Part shown: positions 15,953 through 24,749 of the stretch, one piece after another
How the letters are laid out: each line of letters opens with the position of its first letter
Position numbering within the stretch: the first letter of the stretch is position 1
Origin: Tengunoibacter tsumagoiensis
Lineage (GTDB): Bacteria > Chloroflexota > Ktedonobacteria > Ktedonobacterales > Ktedonobacteraceae
Length of the DNA stretch: 64,000 nt
NCBI RefSeq assembly: GCF_003967535.1
Contig: NZ_BIFR01000001.1
Coordinates: 4,959,001-5,023,000 of the forward strand
Direction of reading: 5' to 3'
The notes under the pieces: model-generated
What the model saw: only the letters and a program-made list of their open reading frames with translations
The model's database searches: none
What the model was told of the DNA's origin: nothing
Translations under genes and position numbers: made by a program

Positions 15953-16660
15953 CTATTTCCCTACAAACTTATACCCAATTCCTCTCACAGATAGAATATG
16001 TTTTGGACTATAAGCATCTATCTCCAATTTTACGCGCAATCTTCGTATATAGACATCTACTATATTACTATTATTTTCGTTCTCATTCCAGACCTCAGAC
16101 AACAATTGTTCTCGATTAACGACCTGTCCCGAACTGCTCATTAAAACCCTGAGCACATGGGCCTCTTTGGGAGTAAGAGTCACAACCATCTCGTTGTCTA
16201 CAATCACCTTTAATTCAGAGGGAAAAAGCTCGATCGGCCCACCACGCAGACTTTCGTGTTCTAACTTCCCATGATGTTTAATTCGGCGCATCACAGCCTG
16301 GACGCGAGCGACCAGTTCCTGATGATTAAAGGGCTTACAAATATAGTCATCTGCACCGATATTAAACCCTTGCAGCTTCGCCTCAATGGTATCCTGGGCG
16401 GTCATAAAAATAAGTGGGATCTCATATCCCTCAGAACGGAGCCTGGCTGAAAACTCAAATCCATTAATGTAAGGCATGTTTACATCAAGAATTAAGAGGT
16501 CAGGTTCACGCTTCTGGATCATCTGCATCGCACCACGTGGGTTATCTGCTATTTCGACCTCAAAACCAACTTTACTCAAAACAAACTGGACCAGCGTGTT
16601 CTCGAACCGATTATCATCAACGACTAGAATGTACACAGTCTTCCCCTGTTCTTGATACAT
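15953..16660 (-). CDS. OmpR/PhoB-family response regulator
   Basis: 235 residues. The receiver domain is residues 8-123 with the acidic pair Asp15-Asp16, phosphoacceptor Asp59 (LLILDVNMP), and Lys near 108 (CKPF). The winged-helix DNA-binding domain covers about 140-233 (LTPKEAHVLRVLM, VDVYIRRLRVKL, SVRGIGYKF). It is the first gene of a two-gene operon with the PAS kinase. The start at 16660 has only a weak AGGCGA site. Confidence 0.94.
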   Translation of the reverse strand: MYQEQGKTVYILVVDDNRFENTLVQFVLSKVGFEVEIADNPRGAMQMIQKREPDLLILDVNMPYINGFEFSARLRSEGYEIPLIFMTAQDTIEAKLQGFNIGADDYICKPFNHQELVARVQAVMRRIKHHGKLEHESLRGGPIELFPSELKVIVDNEMVVTLTPKEAHVLRVLMSSSGQVVNREQLLSEVWNENENNSNIVDVYIRRLRVKLEIDAYSPKHILSVRGIGYKFVGK

Positions 16661-16892
16661 TCGCCTGCTGGCTCACAACAACAGGCTTTGGACGCTGCCC
16701 GCAGCTTGTCCATGCAGAGGTACAATAATGGGCGCGGACAAATAGCATCAAGAGATCCCCAGTGTGGTAACTGTATCAGTGTTACCAGATGCTGATGTAT
16801 CGGTAAGAACCAGGTACATACGTAGAGGGAAAGCATACGCGCCTGGCTCTATAATACATCGATACATGACAAATGAGTGATATGGGTGTATC

Positions 16893-16913
16893 GTACACGC
16901 TCAATGCGTGTAC
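16893..16913 (-). terminator. Terminator hairpin of mnmG
   Basis: Perfect 8-bp stem GTACACGC (16893-16900) / GCGTGTAC (16906-16913), loop TCAAT, starting 3 bases after the mnmG stop codon. No U tract. Confidence 0.55.
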
Positions 16914-16915
16914 TG

Positions 16916-18991
16916 TCAAGACGAGGCTCTTACTGCCCGTAATTTCTCAATATAAATCATAAGGATAGCAACATCCGCTGGTGTCACACCCTCTACTCTT
17001 GAGGCCTGACCTACCGTACGTGGCTGGGTGCGGATGAGCTTCTGTCGAGCCTCGGTGCGTAAATGGAGCACTGCCTGATAATCAATTGTCTCGGGAATCT
17101 TCATTTCCTCTAAACGCCTCGTACGGTGGACCATCTGCTCCTGCTTGCGAATATAATTTTCATACTTTACCTGCAATTCAATCTCTTCGGCAGTGTCTTC
17201 TGGAAGGTCAAGCAATGGGGCCACTATCTGCTCATTCCCATCAGTGTGCTCGCTCTCAACGGAGGCTGCACGTCCCTCTTCTACTTTCCGAGCCAGTTGC
17301 GTAATCTGTTGATAGTTGACTTCAGGACGGCGCAATAACTCCTGTGCACTCAGCATCTGCCCCAATGGCTGTATCCCTACCTCTTGAGCGCAGGCCTCGA
17401 CGAAACGCGAAGAGGTAAAGGTGAGGTTCCCCAATTTCTCAATCGTCTGCTCAATGGCGGCCCGTTTCTCTACGACTTGCAGATAACGTGCTTCATCAAT
17501 CAAACCAAATCTATAGGCATAGTCGCTCAGGCGCAGATCGGCGCTCTCGGGTCGCAATAGTAGACGATGCTCGGCCCGTGAGGTATGTAAACGATAGGGT
17601 TCACTCAGTGGGCGCGTAACCAGGTCGTCGATCAATACGCCAAGATATGCCTCATGGCGGCCCAGTACAAACGGTTCCTCGCCACGAGCTGAGAGGGCCG
17701 CATTAATCCCTGCCATAATTCCCTGTGCAGCGGCCTCTTCATAGCCCGATGTTCCATTGATCTGTCCCGCCAGAAAGAGTCCCCGCACTCCTTTTACTTG
17801 CATACTCGGCAGCAACTGATGAGGTGGCACGTAATCATATTCAACGGCATAGCCAACCCGCATAATCTCTGCCTTCTCCAGAGCCGGAATACTGCGCAAC
17901 ATGGCCAGTTGAACATCCTCGGGCAAGCTGGTATTCATTCCCTGAACATAGACTTCACCCGTTCGCCAGCCTTCAGGCTCTAGAAAGATCTGATGCGAGA
18001 TCTTGTCTGCAAAGCGCACGATCTTATCCTCAATCGATGGACAGTAGCGCGGTCCAATCCCTTCAATGACGCCTGTATAGAGCGGCGAACGATGCAGATT
18101 ATCGCGAATGACCTGATGAGTCTGCTCCGTTGTCCGTACGAGATAGCAGGGGAGTTGAGGCCGCCAACCATGGAGATCTTCATCTGTTGTTGGATAGATT
18201 GGATTAGGTCGTCCACCAGGAAGCTGTACATCTTCCCTGGCCGACAGGTCGCGCGAGAAATAAAGTGGCACACGGCTCCCAGGCTGCATCTCTGTCTTGC
18301 TAAAATCAATGGTACGCGCATCAATACGGGGCGGAGTCCCTGTCTTAAAGCGGCGGACCTCCAGACCAAAATCACGCAGGCTATCAGAGATACCCAACGC
18401 TGGCCCCTCACCAGCACGCCCACCTGGCTGCGTCTTCTCACCAACGACCAGCCGCCCATTGATAAAGGTTCCCGTCGTTAGGACAATCGAAGAGGCCTCA
18501 TACTGCCATCCATTGTTCGTGATGACCCCCGTCAATTGAGGACGGCCATCATCGCCTCTTGTACTCAAAAGATGGGTAATGGTTGCTTGCTTAAGCTCAA
18601 GATTGGGCTGGCTCTCCAGGACGTATTTCATAGCCAGCCGATAGGCCTGCTTATCGCATTGTGCGCGCAACGCCTGCACTGCTGGCCCTTTGCTCGTATT
18701 GAGTAAGCGAACCTGAATAAAGGTTCGATCGGTATTGCGCCCAATCTCACCACCGAGCGCATCGATCTCTTTAATGAGATGCCCCTTCGCAGGTCCTCCC
18801 ATCGAAGGATTACAAGGCATGAGCGCGACGCTATCCAGATTCATCGTCAATAGCAGTGTTTTTCTTCCCATCCGCGCACAGGCCAGAGCCGCCTCACATC
18901 CTGCATGACCGGCTCCAACAACAATAACTTCATAGCTTCCCCGCAAGAGCTGCTCTGGGGATCTCTCAACTGTATTCACCATCGCGTTCAT
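16916..18991 (-). CDS. mnmG: tRNA uridine-5-carboxymethylaminomethyl modification enzyme MnmG
   Basis: FAD-dependent enzyme that, with MnmE, installs the (carboxymethyl)aminomethyl group at wobble U34 of tRNAs reading split codon boxes. Dinucleotide-binding motif VVGAGHAGCEAA is at about 24-35. The family signature GGPAKGHLIKEIDALGG and a second conserved block GTPPRID follow. The C-terminal helical domain ends near 690. Length is slightly above the ~630 usual because of an insert around 580-605. AGGG lies too close to the ATG at 18991 but 10 bases from the ATG at 18982, so the start may be three codons later. MnmE is not in this window. Confidence 0.95.
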   Translation of the reverse strand: MNAMVNTVERSPEQLLRGSYEVIVVGAGHAGCEAALACARMGRKTLLLTMNLDSVALMPCNPSMGGPAKGHLIKEIDALGGEIGRNTDRTFIQVRLLNTSKGPAVQALRAQCDKQAYRLAMKYVLESQPNLELKQATITHLLSTRGDDGRPQLTGVITNNGWQYEASSIVLTTGTFINGRLVVGEKTQPGGRAGEGPALGISDSLRDFGLEVRRFKTGTPPRIDARTIDFSKTEMQPGSRVPLYFSRDLSAREDVQLPGGRPNPIYPTTDEDLHGWRPQLPCYLVRTTEQTHQVIRDNLHRSPLYTGVIEGIGPRYCPSIEDKIVRFADKISHQIFLEPEGWRTGEVYVQGMNTSLPEDVQLAMLRSIPALEKAEIMRVGYAVEYDYVPPHQLLPSMQVKGVRGLFLAGQINGTSGYEEAAAQGIMAGINAALSARGEEPFVLGRHEAYLGVLIDDLVTRPLSEPYRLHTSRAEHRLLLRPESADLRLSDYAYRFGLIDEARYLQVVEKRAAIEQTIEKLGNLTFTSSRFVEACAQEVGIQPLGQMLSAQELLRRPEVNYQQITQLARKVEEGRAASVESEHTDGNEQIVAPLLDLPEDTAEEIELQVKYENYIRKQEQMVHRTRRLEEMKIPETIDYQAVLHLRTEARQKLIRTQPRTVGQASRVEGVTPADVAILMIYIEKLRAVRASS

Positions 18992-19042
18992 ACCCTGGAT
19001 TTTCTAGAATTATGAATAAAATTTCACACCTGTGTGCCTCGT

Positions 19043-19071
19043 ATTATGCTCCATAGACGGACCATAGTCAA
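19043..19071 (-). promoter_or_regulatory. Promoter of mnmG
   Basis: On the minus strand TTGACT (19066-19071) and CATAAT (19043-19048) are separated by exactly 17 bases and lie about 50 bases upstream of the mnmG start. Confidence 0.65.
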
Positions 19072-19245
19072 CATTCGTACAAGTTATGTAGTATTTTTCG
19101 GGCAATTTTTGTAAGGAAAAATCATCATCTCTCTTTAGACTAATTTAACTTATCTATAAGCTATCAAGCAAGTAAAGATGCGAACAGACGCGAATACGTG
19201 AGGGCCGAAAATTTGAGAGGAGATCTGAAATTGAACGAAAAAAGA

Positions 19246-19274
19246 TTGACTGATAGGCTGAAGCATGGTAGTAT
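19246..19274 (+). promoter_or_regulatory. Promoter of tRNA-Leu
   Basis: TTGACT (19246-19251), 17-base spacer, TAGTAT (19269-19274), ending 18 bases before the first base of the tRNA. Confidence 0.6.
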
Positions 19275-19292
19275 AGATACAGAATTTGACAC

Positions 19293-19375
19293 GGGGCGAT
19301 GGCGGAATGGTAGACGCCGGGGACTTAAAATCCCCTGACAGCAATGTCGTGAGGGTTCGACTCCCTCTCGCCCCA
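19293..19375 (+). tRNA. tRNA-Leu (anticodon UAA)
   Basis: Complete class II cloverleaf. Acceptor stem GGGGCGA (19293-19299) pairs with TCGCCCC (19368-19374), discriminator A at 19375. Anticodon stem GGGGA/TCCCC holds loop CTTAAAA, so the anticodon is TAA at 19326-19328. A long variable arm follows, then the T arm with GGTTCGACTCC. CCA is not encoded. It stands alone between mnmG and the GH36 gene, with its own promoter. Confidence 0.97.
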
Positions 19376-19465
19376 TCTTCCTCTCTCCAACCTCTTCTCA
19401 AGCCATCTCAACCAGGACCACCATTCTACAGAAATAGCGCAAAAAATCCCCAAAAAACGCCGTTT

Positions 19466-19528
19466 TTCCTAAAGTCCCCTGACTCTAAAACGGGTCATAG
19501 GGTCAGGAGATAGTAAAATCCCCTCAAC
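19466..19528 (+). repeat. Partial echoes of the tRNA-Leu anticodon-arm sequence
   Basis: The tRNA segment AAAATCCCCTGAC (19327-19339) recurs imperfectly as TAAAGTCCCCTGAC near 19470-19483 and TAAAATCCCCTCAAC near 19514-19528. CCTGAC and GTCAGG in between can form a short hairpin. This could be a degenerate att-like site or a terminator with chance similarity. The rest of 19376-19653 shows no gene. Confidence 0.35.
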
Positions 19529-19653
19529 ACAAACGCGATGCTATCTTCACAGCCTGTGTAAGACCATATGGCCCATTACCTCTCACTCATACATTCAGAG
19601 AACCTCTGTGTTGCATACCTGAAAGGCAATGGGCCAATCTACTTCACATGAGC

Positions 19654-21426
19654 TTACTTTGCTCGCTGAAAGGTCAATAGACCCGATGATGGCACGATGA
19701 AGCCAGACAGACCTGCCGACAATATATGCCGCTCCTGGCGCACAATCTCGCCCTGACATGTACGGATAGTGAGCTCTCCAACCCCCCAGTCTTCTGCAAG
19801 GTCCAGTACAACCCGTTCCTGCCTTGTGGCATTGACCACCATCAGAGTATCTGGCAGCTCTGTCCCCAGGCCGACAACACTCGTCGCATACAGAACCGCA
19901 ATCAACTTCTGAGCTGTGGCGGCTATCACCAGCGGATAATGGAGCTCAGGCGAATAGGGAGTTAGCTCTCCATCCAGTAAAACATCGCGCTGCTCACGCC
20001 AGAAGGTCAGCCAATAACGCAGCATGGTGTTGTGCGCCTCTGGCACGCGATCCAGTAAGACGGAGATCTGTGGCACAGAGAAGAGGATATTCAGAATCTG
20101 CAATGCAGCACTTTCAACTGGCTCATCAGGGTGCCACATGAGCATATCAGCGTGAACAGCTGTATTGCCACTCAGCAACCTGAGATCCAATGTGCGAATA
20201 CGATTGGTCAGAGCGTCATTGGGGCAATCACCCGCGCGAAACATATTGCCGTACTTACGCATTAAAGGGCCAATATAGGTCTGACGAAACTCAATCAGAA
20301 TCTCTGGCTTGATCGCTCGCAAGCGCACCATAATATCGGTCATAAGACGATCAACGGCAGCTGGCACTGAAAGATAATCCATACCCTCGCCAGACGCAAT
20401 AACCTCATTCTTCGGCACAGTAAAGCTATCAATAAAATCAAGCTTAAAACCATCTAAATTCCACTCGACCAGGGCACGCTCATAGCGCGTAATGATATAT
20501 TCGCGCACATCTGGGAAGCGTGGATCAAGCACTCCTGTACCCAACTCTTCAATTGAGTAGAGCAGCCGGGATGCAAAGCGCTGATAGGCCTGACTATGGA
20601 TACCAACAAAAGGAACCGAGTACCACAAAATATATTTGAGGCCCAGATCATGCACACGCTCCACATGCGCCTTCATATCCGCAATCTTCTCTGGCGTCAC
20701 CTGCCAATCACCCGTATACGCATACCCACGAGCATTATCAGTGGTCTGCCAACCATCGTCTACAATGACCGCATCGCAACCCAGGTCCTTCGCCAGCCGC
20801 GACTGCTCCTCAACCGCCGTAGCCTGCACCTGCTGATGGAAACTGTACCAGGTTGAATACATTGGCAAACGAGCGATCTCCGGGACCAGAGCAGGCTCAT
20901 AACCTGGCTGTTCGGCCCACCAGGCCTGCACCTGGCGCAGATTTTCGGCATAAAAGAAAGGACGGCTATCCAGCAGAAGCGTCGCTGTATACTCTACTAA
21001 TGGAGGCGTTGGTTCAATAAAAAGTTCAATCGCACACTGAAAGAGGGCTGATTCCTCTTCCAGGCCAGCATTGAGCCCGACTGCCTGCAAAGCATCGGAA
21101 AAAGCAAACGTCAGACCATTTTTCCCCTGGAAACTGAGAAGGCTCACAACCGGAGCCTGTGACATTGCACGCGAGACAAAACGACTTCCCCAGGGGCTCA
21201 GCCCTTTATTATGATCCCCGCCAGAGCGCCAATATGCATGAATATCAACGGCAGGATGAGCCCATGAAATTGTGCAACGCGGCGGCTGATGAGGTCTTTC
21301 AGACCAGAGAGAGAATTGCACGAGAAACAGTCCGGGCTCAATCTCAGAAGGTGAGAGCGTTGCATGAAAGGGCTCTTCCACTCCACTCAAAGTCAGAGCG
21401 TGCAGACCACATTGCGTAGTTGTCAT
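19654..21426 (-). CDS. GH36-type alpha-galactosidase-like enzyme
   Basis: 590-residue clan GH-D hydrolase, expected to cleave alpha-linked galactose (or a related sugar). The N-terminal beta-sandwich spans about 1-170. In the TIM barrel are VIVDDGWQT (221-229), the probable nucleophile Asp330 in DGFKLDFID, and FRAGDCPND (396-404), whose Asp is the candidate acid/base. It ends with a C-terminal beta-domain. There is no signal peptide, so it acts in the cytoplasm. It is shorter than the ~700-residue bacterial GH36 enzymes and may belong to a shorter subgroup. The ATG at 21426 is preceded by AGGA. A palindrome lies directly upstream of the start (21444-21470). Confidence 0.82.
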   Translation of the reverse strand: MTTTQCGLHALTLSGVEEPFHATLSPSEIEPGLFLVQFSLWSERPHQPPRCTISWAHPAVDIHAYWRSGGDHNKGLSPWGSRFVSRAMSQAPVVSLLSFQGKNGLTFAFSDALQAVGLNAGLEEESALFQCAIELFIEPTPPLVEYTATLLLDSRPFFYAENLRQVQAWWAEQPGYEPALVPEIARLPMYSTWYSFHQQVQATAVEEQSRLAKDLGCDAVIVDDGWQTTDNARGYAYTGDWQVTPEKIADMKAHVERVHDLGLKYILWYSVPFVGIHSQAYQRFASRLLYSIEELGTGVLDPRFPDVREYIITRYERALVEWNLDGFKLDFIDSFTVPKNEVIASGEGMDYLSVPAAVDRLMTDIMVRLRAIKPEILIEFRQTYIGPLMRKYGNMFRAGDCPNDALTNRIRTLDLRLLSGNTAVHADMLMWHPDEPVESAALQILNILFSVPQISVLLDRVPEAHNTMLRYWLTFWREQRDVLLDGELTPYSPELHYPLVIAATAQKLIAVLYATSVVGLGTELPDTLMVVNATRQERVVLDLAEDWGVGELTIRTCQGEIVRQERHILSAGLSGFIVPSSGLLTFQRAK

Positions 21427-21443
21427 ACCGATATTTCCTATCC

Positions 21444-21470
21444 TGGTATAGCAGTTCTCGTGCTATACCA
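21444..21470. promoter_or_regulatory. Palindromic operator or terminator at the GH36 start
   Basis: Perfect 10-bp inverted repeat TGGTATAGCA (21444-21453) / TGCTATACCA (21461-21470) with 7-base loop, 18 bases upstream of the GH36 start codon. On the + strand it is followed by CTTTTTTT (21471-21478), so it also reads as an intrinsic terminator for + strand transcription. An operator for a sugar-responsive repressor fits the gene context; a terminator fits the T run. Confidence 0.55.
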
Positions 21471-21684
21471 CTTTTTTTGTACCAAAATAACCACCACCAC
21501 AGCATAATCAGAGTTAGCATATACGTATTCTATGACTTCACTCACTTACCAGAACACACGTGATTCCAAAAAAGATAGAGAAAAAAGAATTTATTTTAGA
21601 GACCTTTTTAACTCTCACTGAACTGCCATCAGCTCGTACTAGAAAGCCTCCGTTCACGCTGGGAGCCAGAGGTTTGCGAGATTG

Positions 21685-21693
21685 TGATACAAT
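21685..21693 (+). promoter_or_regulatory. Possible promoter of the ECF sigma operon
   Basis: Extended -10 box TGATACAAT at 21685-21693, without an obvious -35. Transcription from about 21700 would give a leader of about 520 nt before the sigma gene. Confidence 0.35.
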
Positions 21694-21840
21694 AGCACAA
21701 TGGAAGGAGTTATTCGCCCTTGTCAGCGAAGACATTGTCGTGTTACACTGCTCCAAAACCTACAACTTTCTTAGCCACTGCTCGTACACAATCATAGAAG
21801 AAGCAATTTTATTCGATTCAAAGCATAAGTAAACGTAACC

Positions 21841-22190
21841 TGACCTCTGAGCAAAAGACTCAGAGACTTCTTCGGAAGCCTGCGTTAATCAGACTCAGCC
21901 GCAGAAATGCGAGCTTCGTTCGTATGGTCATGACACCCTCGGTTGGCGCATCAGACCGTCGCTCTGTCGCCTGGGTTTCAGAAGAACTGAGGAAAGGTTC
22001 GGTGATCCAGGTGCAAAAAGCCATGGGAACCTTGTCGAGATGAGGCCGGATTCTCTTTCTGGTTACAGGAAAGAGATACGCACCACCTGCGTAAGCAGAT
22101 TTTTTGAGTCAATGGGTCTACTGTTTTTCCTTTCGGGCAAGGGCAGGCTCGGCGATTCATCCACGAATCTGAAGACTTCGTGGTTTTCTC
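21841..22190 (+). ncRNA. Candidate structured RNA leader upstream of the ECF sigma gene
   Basis: This gene-free 350-nt stretch holds an ordered set of perfect stems: CTCTGAG/CTCAGAG (21845/21859), CCTGG/CCAGG (21970/22007), TCAG/CTGA (21978/21987), AAGGTTC/GAACCTT (21994/22027), CTCTTTC/GAAAGAG (22053/22069) and TACGCA/TGCGTA (22077/22088). The second and fourth cross each other, which would require a pseudoknot or two alternative folds. It ends in CCACGAA/TTCGTGG (22161-22183) followed by TTTTCTC, like a transcription terminator 28 bases before the sigma start codon. I could not match it to a known riboswitch family. A cis-regulatory leader or an independent RNA are both possible. Confidence 0.4.
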
Positions 22191-22218
22191 GCCTAATTTT
22201 ATAAATGAGCGGTGACAA

Positions 22219-22980
22219 ATGATCGAATCAACTGTAAACGCTTCACATATGCTGGGAAACATCGGGGCTGGCGCTATTATCAGGCCAGAAAAAACTCTAC
22301 GCACAAAGAGTGGAACCCTGATTGATGCTGGTACGCAGGATATTGCAACCACAAGTGCACGTACGTATCAAGCGAAAACAGGAGCTATTGTGGAGTCGAT
22401 GAGCGATACAGCGCTTGTCGAACTGGTTCTCAGTGGAGACCAGGATATCTTTGCGGTCCTTGTAGAGCGCTATAAAGATGCCGTACAAAACCTTGCTTAT
22501 CGCATGCTTGGGAATGCGACCGAAGCAGAAGATATCACCCAGGAAGCTTTCGTCCGCGCTTATACACAGCTCACAACCTATAAGCCAGTGCATAAGTTCA
22601 GCACCTGGCTGCTCTCAATTGCCTCACATCTGGCCATTGATCAGCTACGCCGTCGCCGCTTTCTCGCACTGCCTCTTGAAGACGTCCCATTCCTGGAATG
22701 GATCGTTGATATGGGTGTAAGCCCCGAGCAATCAGCTCTGCAAGGTGAGCAGCAGGATGAGATCCAACTCTATCTACAGCGCCTCCCCAGCAAATATCGT
22801 GCTGTGATTGTTCTGCGCTATTGGTATGACTTCTCCTATGAAGAGATCGCCAATGCACTGAACCTGACATCACCACTCGTGAAAGCACGTTTACATCGTG
22901 CACGTGAGCTGCTCGCTCGTTATATGCAACAGAAACCAACTCATGAGGAGGAATCAACTGATGCGTTGCAGCGACGTTAA
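22219..22980 (+). CDS. ECF-type RNA polymerase sigma factor
   Basis: 253 residues. Sigma region 2 lies at about 78-145 (NLAYRMLGNATEAEDITQEAFVRAY, FSTWLLSIASHLAIDQLRRRR). Region 4 lies at about 185-240 (LPSKYRAVIVLRYWYDFSYEEIANAL, SPLVKARLHRARELL). There is no region 3, so it is an ECF sigma. A ~60-residue N-terminal extension precedes region 2. GGTGA sits before the ATG at 22219, while an internal ATG at 22399 has GGAG only 3 bases away, so the start is not certain. The stop overlaps the anti-sigma gene by 20 bp, giving translational coupling. Confidence 0.92.
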   Translation: MIESTVNASHMLGNIGAGAIIRPEKTLRTKSGTLIDAGTQDIATTSARTYQAKTGAIVESMSDTALVELVLSGDQDIFAVLVERYKDAVQNLAYRMLGNATEAEDITQEAFVRAYTQLTTYKPVHKFSTWLLSIASHLAIDQLRRRRFLALPLEDVPFLEWIVDMGVSPEQSALQGEQQDEIQLYLQRLPSKYRAVIVLRYWYDFSYEEIANALNLTSPLVKARLHRARELLARYMQQKPTHEEESTDALQRR

Positions 22981-23533
22981 AGCACGACTCGGTGCTCAGC
23001 ATGAAGGCAATCTCGAAGCAGCGATAGCCTCTGCACTACAAGAGCACCTGGCAAGCTGTGACTCTTGCCGCGTCTTTGAACAGCAGCAACGGCACATCGA
23101 TATATTGCTCTGTGCTCCCACTCCTCAGGGCCAGCGATCACAGCAGCCACAGGTTTCAACTGATACAATCATGCGAGCAATCCAACAGCGACGGAGAATC
23201 ACCCAGCAGCTTGAGGAGCTACAGCAACAGCAACAGATTCGCGTAAAAAAGATGCGCAAGATGGGGGCTGCCAGTGCAGCCCTGAGCGTCTTTACGCTGA
23301 GCTGTATTCCTTTGCTGTTCCTGACTCTGACAATGCTGCAAACGGATCTTGCCGTAAAGATGCTGGCTCTGCTCAATGGAGTCATCGACACATGTATGAT
23401 CCTTGCACAATACCTGCAGACAGGACTGTCACTGGTTACACGCGATAACTGGATCTTTTCTGGCTTTGCGTTCGCCGTGGTCGTCATGATGGGGATGTGG
23501 CTTCGCCTGATGCGCCCGCCAAAAGAGGCGTAA
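22961..23533 (+). CDS. Zinc-finger anti-sigma factor, membrane-bound
   Basis: 190 residues from the ATG at 22961, which has GAGGAGG 9 bases upstream. The N-terminus carries a ZAS-type motif HLASCDSC with an upstream His/Cys, as in anti-sigma factors that hold ECF sigmas. A Gln-rich coiled segment (about 82-95) follows. Two hydrophobic segments at about 105-128 and 160-182 should anchor it in the membrane. It should bind the sigma factor encoded just upstream and release it on a signal. The overlap with the sigma gene supports the pairing. Confidence 0.82.
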   Translation: MRCSDVKARLGAQHEGNLEAAIASALQEHLASCDSCRVFEQQQRHIDILLCAPTPQGQRSQQPQVSTDTIMRAIQQRRRITQQLEELQQQQQIRVKKMRKMGAASAALSVFTLSCIPLLFLTLTMLQTDLAVKMLALLNGVIDTCMILAQYLQTGLSLVTRDNWIFSGFAFAVVVMMGMWLRLMRPPKEA

Positions 23534-23586
23534 ACCGCGAAGATCATGGCGACCTCACAAAGGGAACCATGATAGGGAGTTCTCAT

Positions 23587-24567
23587 ATGCAAAAGGTGTC
23601 GCAACAACAAAAGTTCATGCTCACGCTGCCAGGGCTTCTGCTTATTGCAGCGTTCATAATAGGTGGGGGAACCGTTGTACTGTCTGGGAGGACAGCACTT
23701 GCCGCTGGCGAAACACACGCCTCAACCGATAGCAATGCCTGCGTCGGTTGGCAGCATAAGCCAGCCCTTGGCGGTACAACGGTAGTCAAAGATGGGGAGA
23801 TGGTCTGTGGAAATGTGACTTCCTTTGGAGGCAATGTCGTTATCCATGGGGTGGTCAATGGCGATGTGGTGGTCTTTAATGGCGACGTGATCATCGATGG
23901 GAAGGTCAATGGCAACTTGACTCTCTACGGTGGTACACTCAGCTTACCAAAGAACGCTCATATCGCTGGCGATATTCATGTCTGTGGAGGTGGGTGGAAA
24001 GAGAGTGACAATGTACACGTCAATGGCAATATCTTTGATGATTGCACAAAAAGCGTTAATGCACTCTTACAAAGCGACGTTGGAGCTAATTTTCGGTTAT
24101 GGTCAATTGTGACATGGGTGGTATTGGGGGTTTTACTCACCACATTGCTGCCAGAACATGTCATGCTGGTACGCACAACTGTTCAGATCAAATTGCGACG
24201 CAGCCTTATTCTGGGGCTCCTCAGTGTTCTGCTGGCTCCAGTGGTTCTGGCTGTTTTAATTGCACTGATTGTCTCTATTCCGCTCGCAATTATTGTTGCA
24301 TTGGGGTTAATTACAGCCTGGGCTCTGGGGACGGTAGCCATAGGCTGGCAGATTGGCGATATGCTCCTACGAAAGCTCGCCCCACAACAGAATATACGTC
24401 AACTTCAGGTCATTATCGGTGTCACGGCACTTGTGCTTGCTGGATCACTCCCCTATATCGGCTGGCTCATAAGTCTGGGAGCCGGTCTGACCGGATTGGG
24501 AGCTGTCTTCCTGAGCCGGTTTGGAACCCGGGTCTATAGCCAACCCAGACAGCCGCTTCCCCTTTGA
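23587..24567 (+). CDS. Polymer-forming (bactofilin-like) membrane protein
   Basis: 326 residues from the ATG at 23587, which has GGGAG 7 bases upstream. A signal/anchor segment occupies about 12-37. Residues 60-140 hold a right-handed beta-helix-like repeat of the type GxVVIHGxVNGDVVVFNGDV seen in polymer-forming cytoskeletal domains; here it would be extracytoplasmic. Four or five hydrophobic helices follow (about 172-315). Third gene of the sigma / anti-sigma operon, so it is probably part of the regulon or the sensing apparatus, perhaps for envelope stress. Function not established. Confidence 0.72.
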   Translation: MQKVSQQQKFMLTLPGLLLIAAFIIGGGTVVLSGRTALAAGETHASTDSNACVGWQHKPALGGTTVVKDGEMVCGNVTSFGGNVVIHGVVNGDVVVFNGDVIIDGKVNGNLTLYGGTLSLPKNAHIAGDIHVCGGGWKESDNVHVNGNIFDDCTKSVNALLQSDVGANFRLWSIVTWVVLGVLLTTLLPEHVMLVRTTVQIKLRRSLILGLLSVLLAPVVLAVLIALIVSIPLAIIVALGLITAWALGTVAIGWQIGDMLLRKLAPQQNIRQLQVIIGVTALVLAGSLPYIGWLISLGAGLTGLGAVFLSRFGTRVYSQPRQPLPL

Positions 24568-24571
24568 GCAG

Positions 24572-24595
24572 GCTCGTTCACTAACCAGAACGAGC
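24572..24595 (+). terminator. Hairpin after the ECF operon
   Basis: Perfect 8-bp stem GCTCGTTC (24572-24579) / GAACGAGC (24588-24595), starting 5 bases after the last stop of the operon. No U tract. Confidence 0.55.
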
Positions 24596-24749
24596 TAGGC
24601 CTTTGAATCCAGAGGTCTAGAAGCTTATTAATACAGTGCGCTGAGGCCTGTATTGGGGGCCAGGTAGAAATAAGAATTGAAAAACACAAAAACGCTGGAA
24701 AGATGGGACGGATTGCAACGATATGGCGTTGCGTACCGCCGAGGTGAAC

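Noticed and set aside
21560..21832. A 90-codon open frame starting MIPKKIEKKEF
   Set aside because: No ribosome site and no recognisable family; a promoter-like box for the next operon lies inside it.
21960..22100. Possible RNase P RNA because of GAGGAAAG near 21989
   Set aside because: The other universally conserved RNase P blocks (ACAGAA...GGCUUA and the CR-IV/V regions) are absent and the length is wrong.
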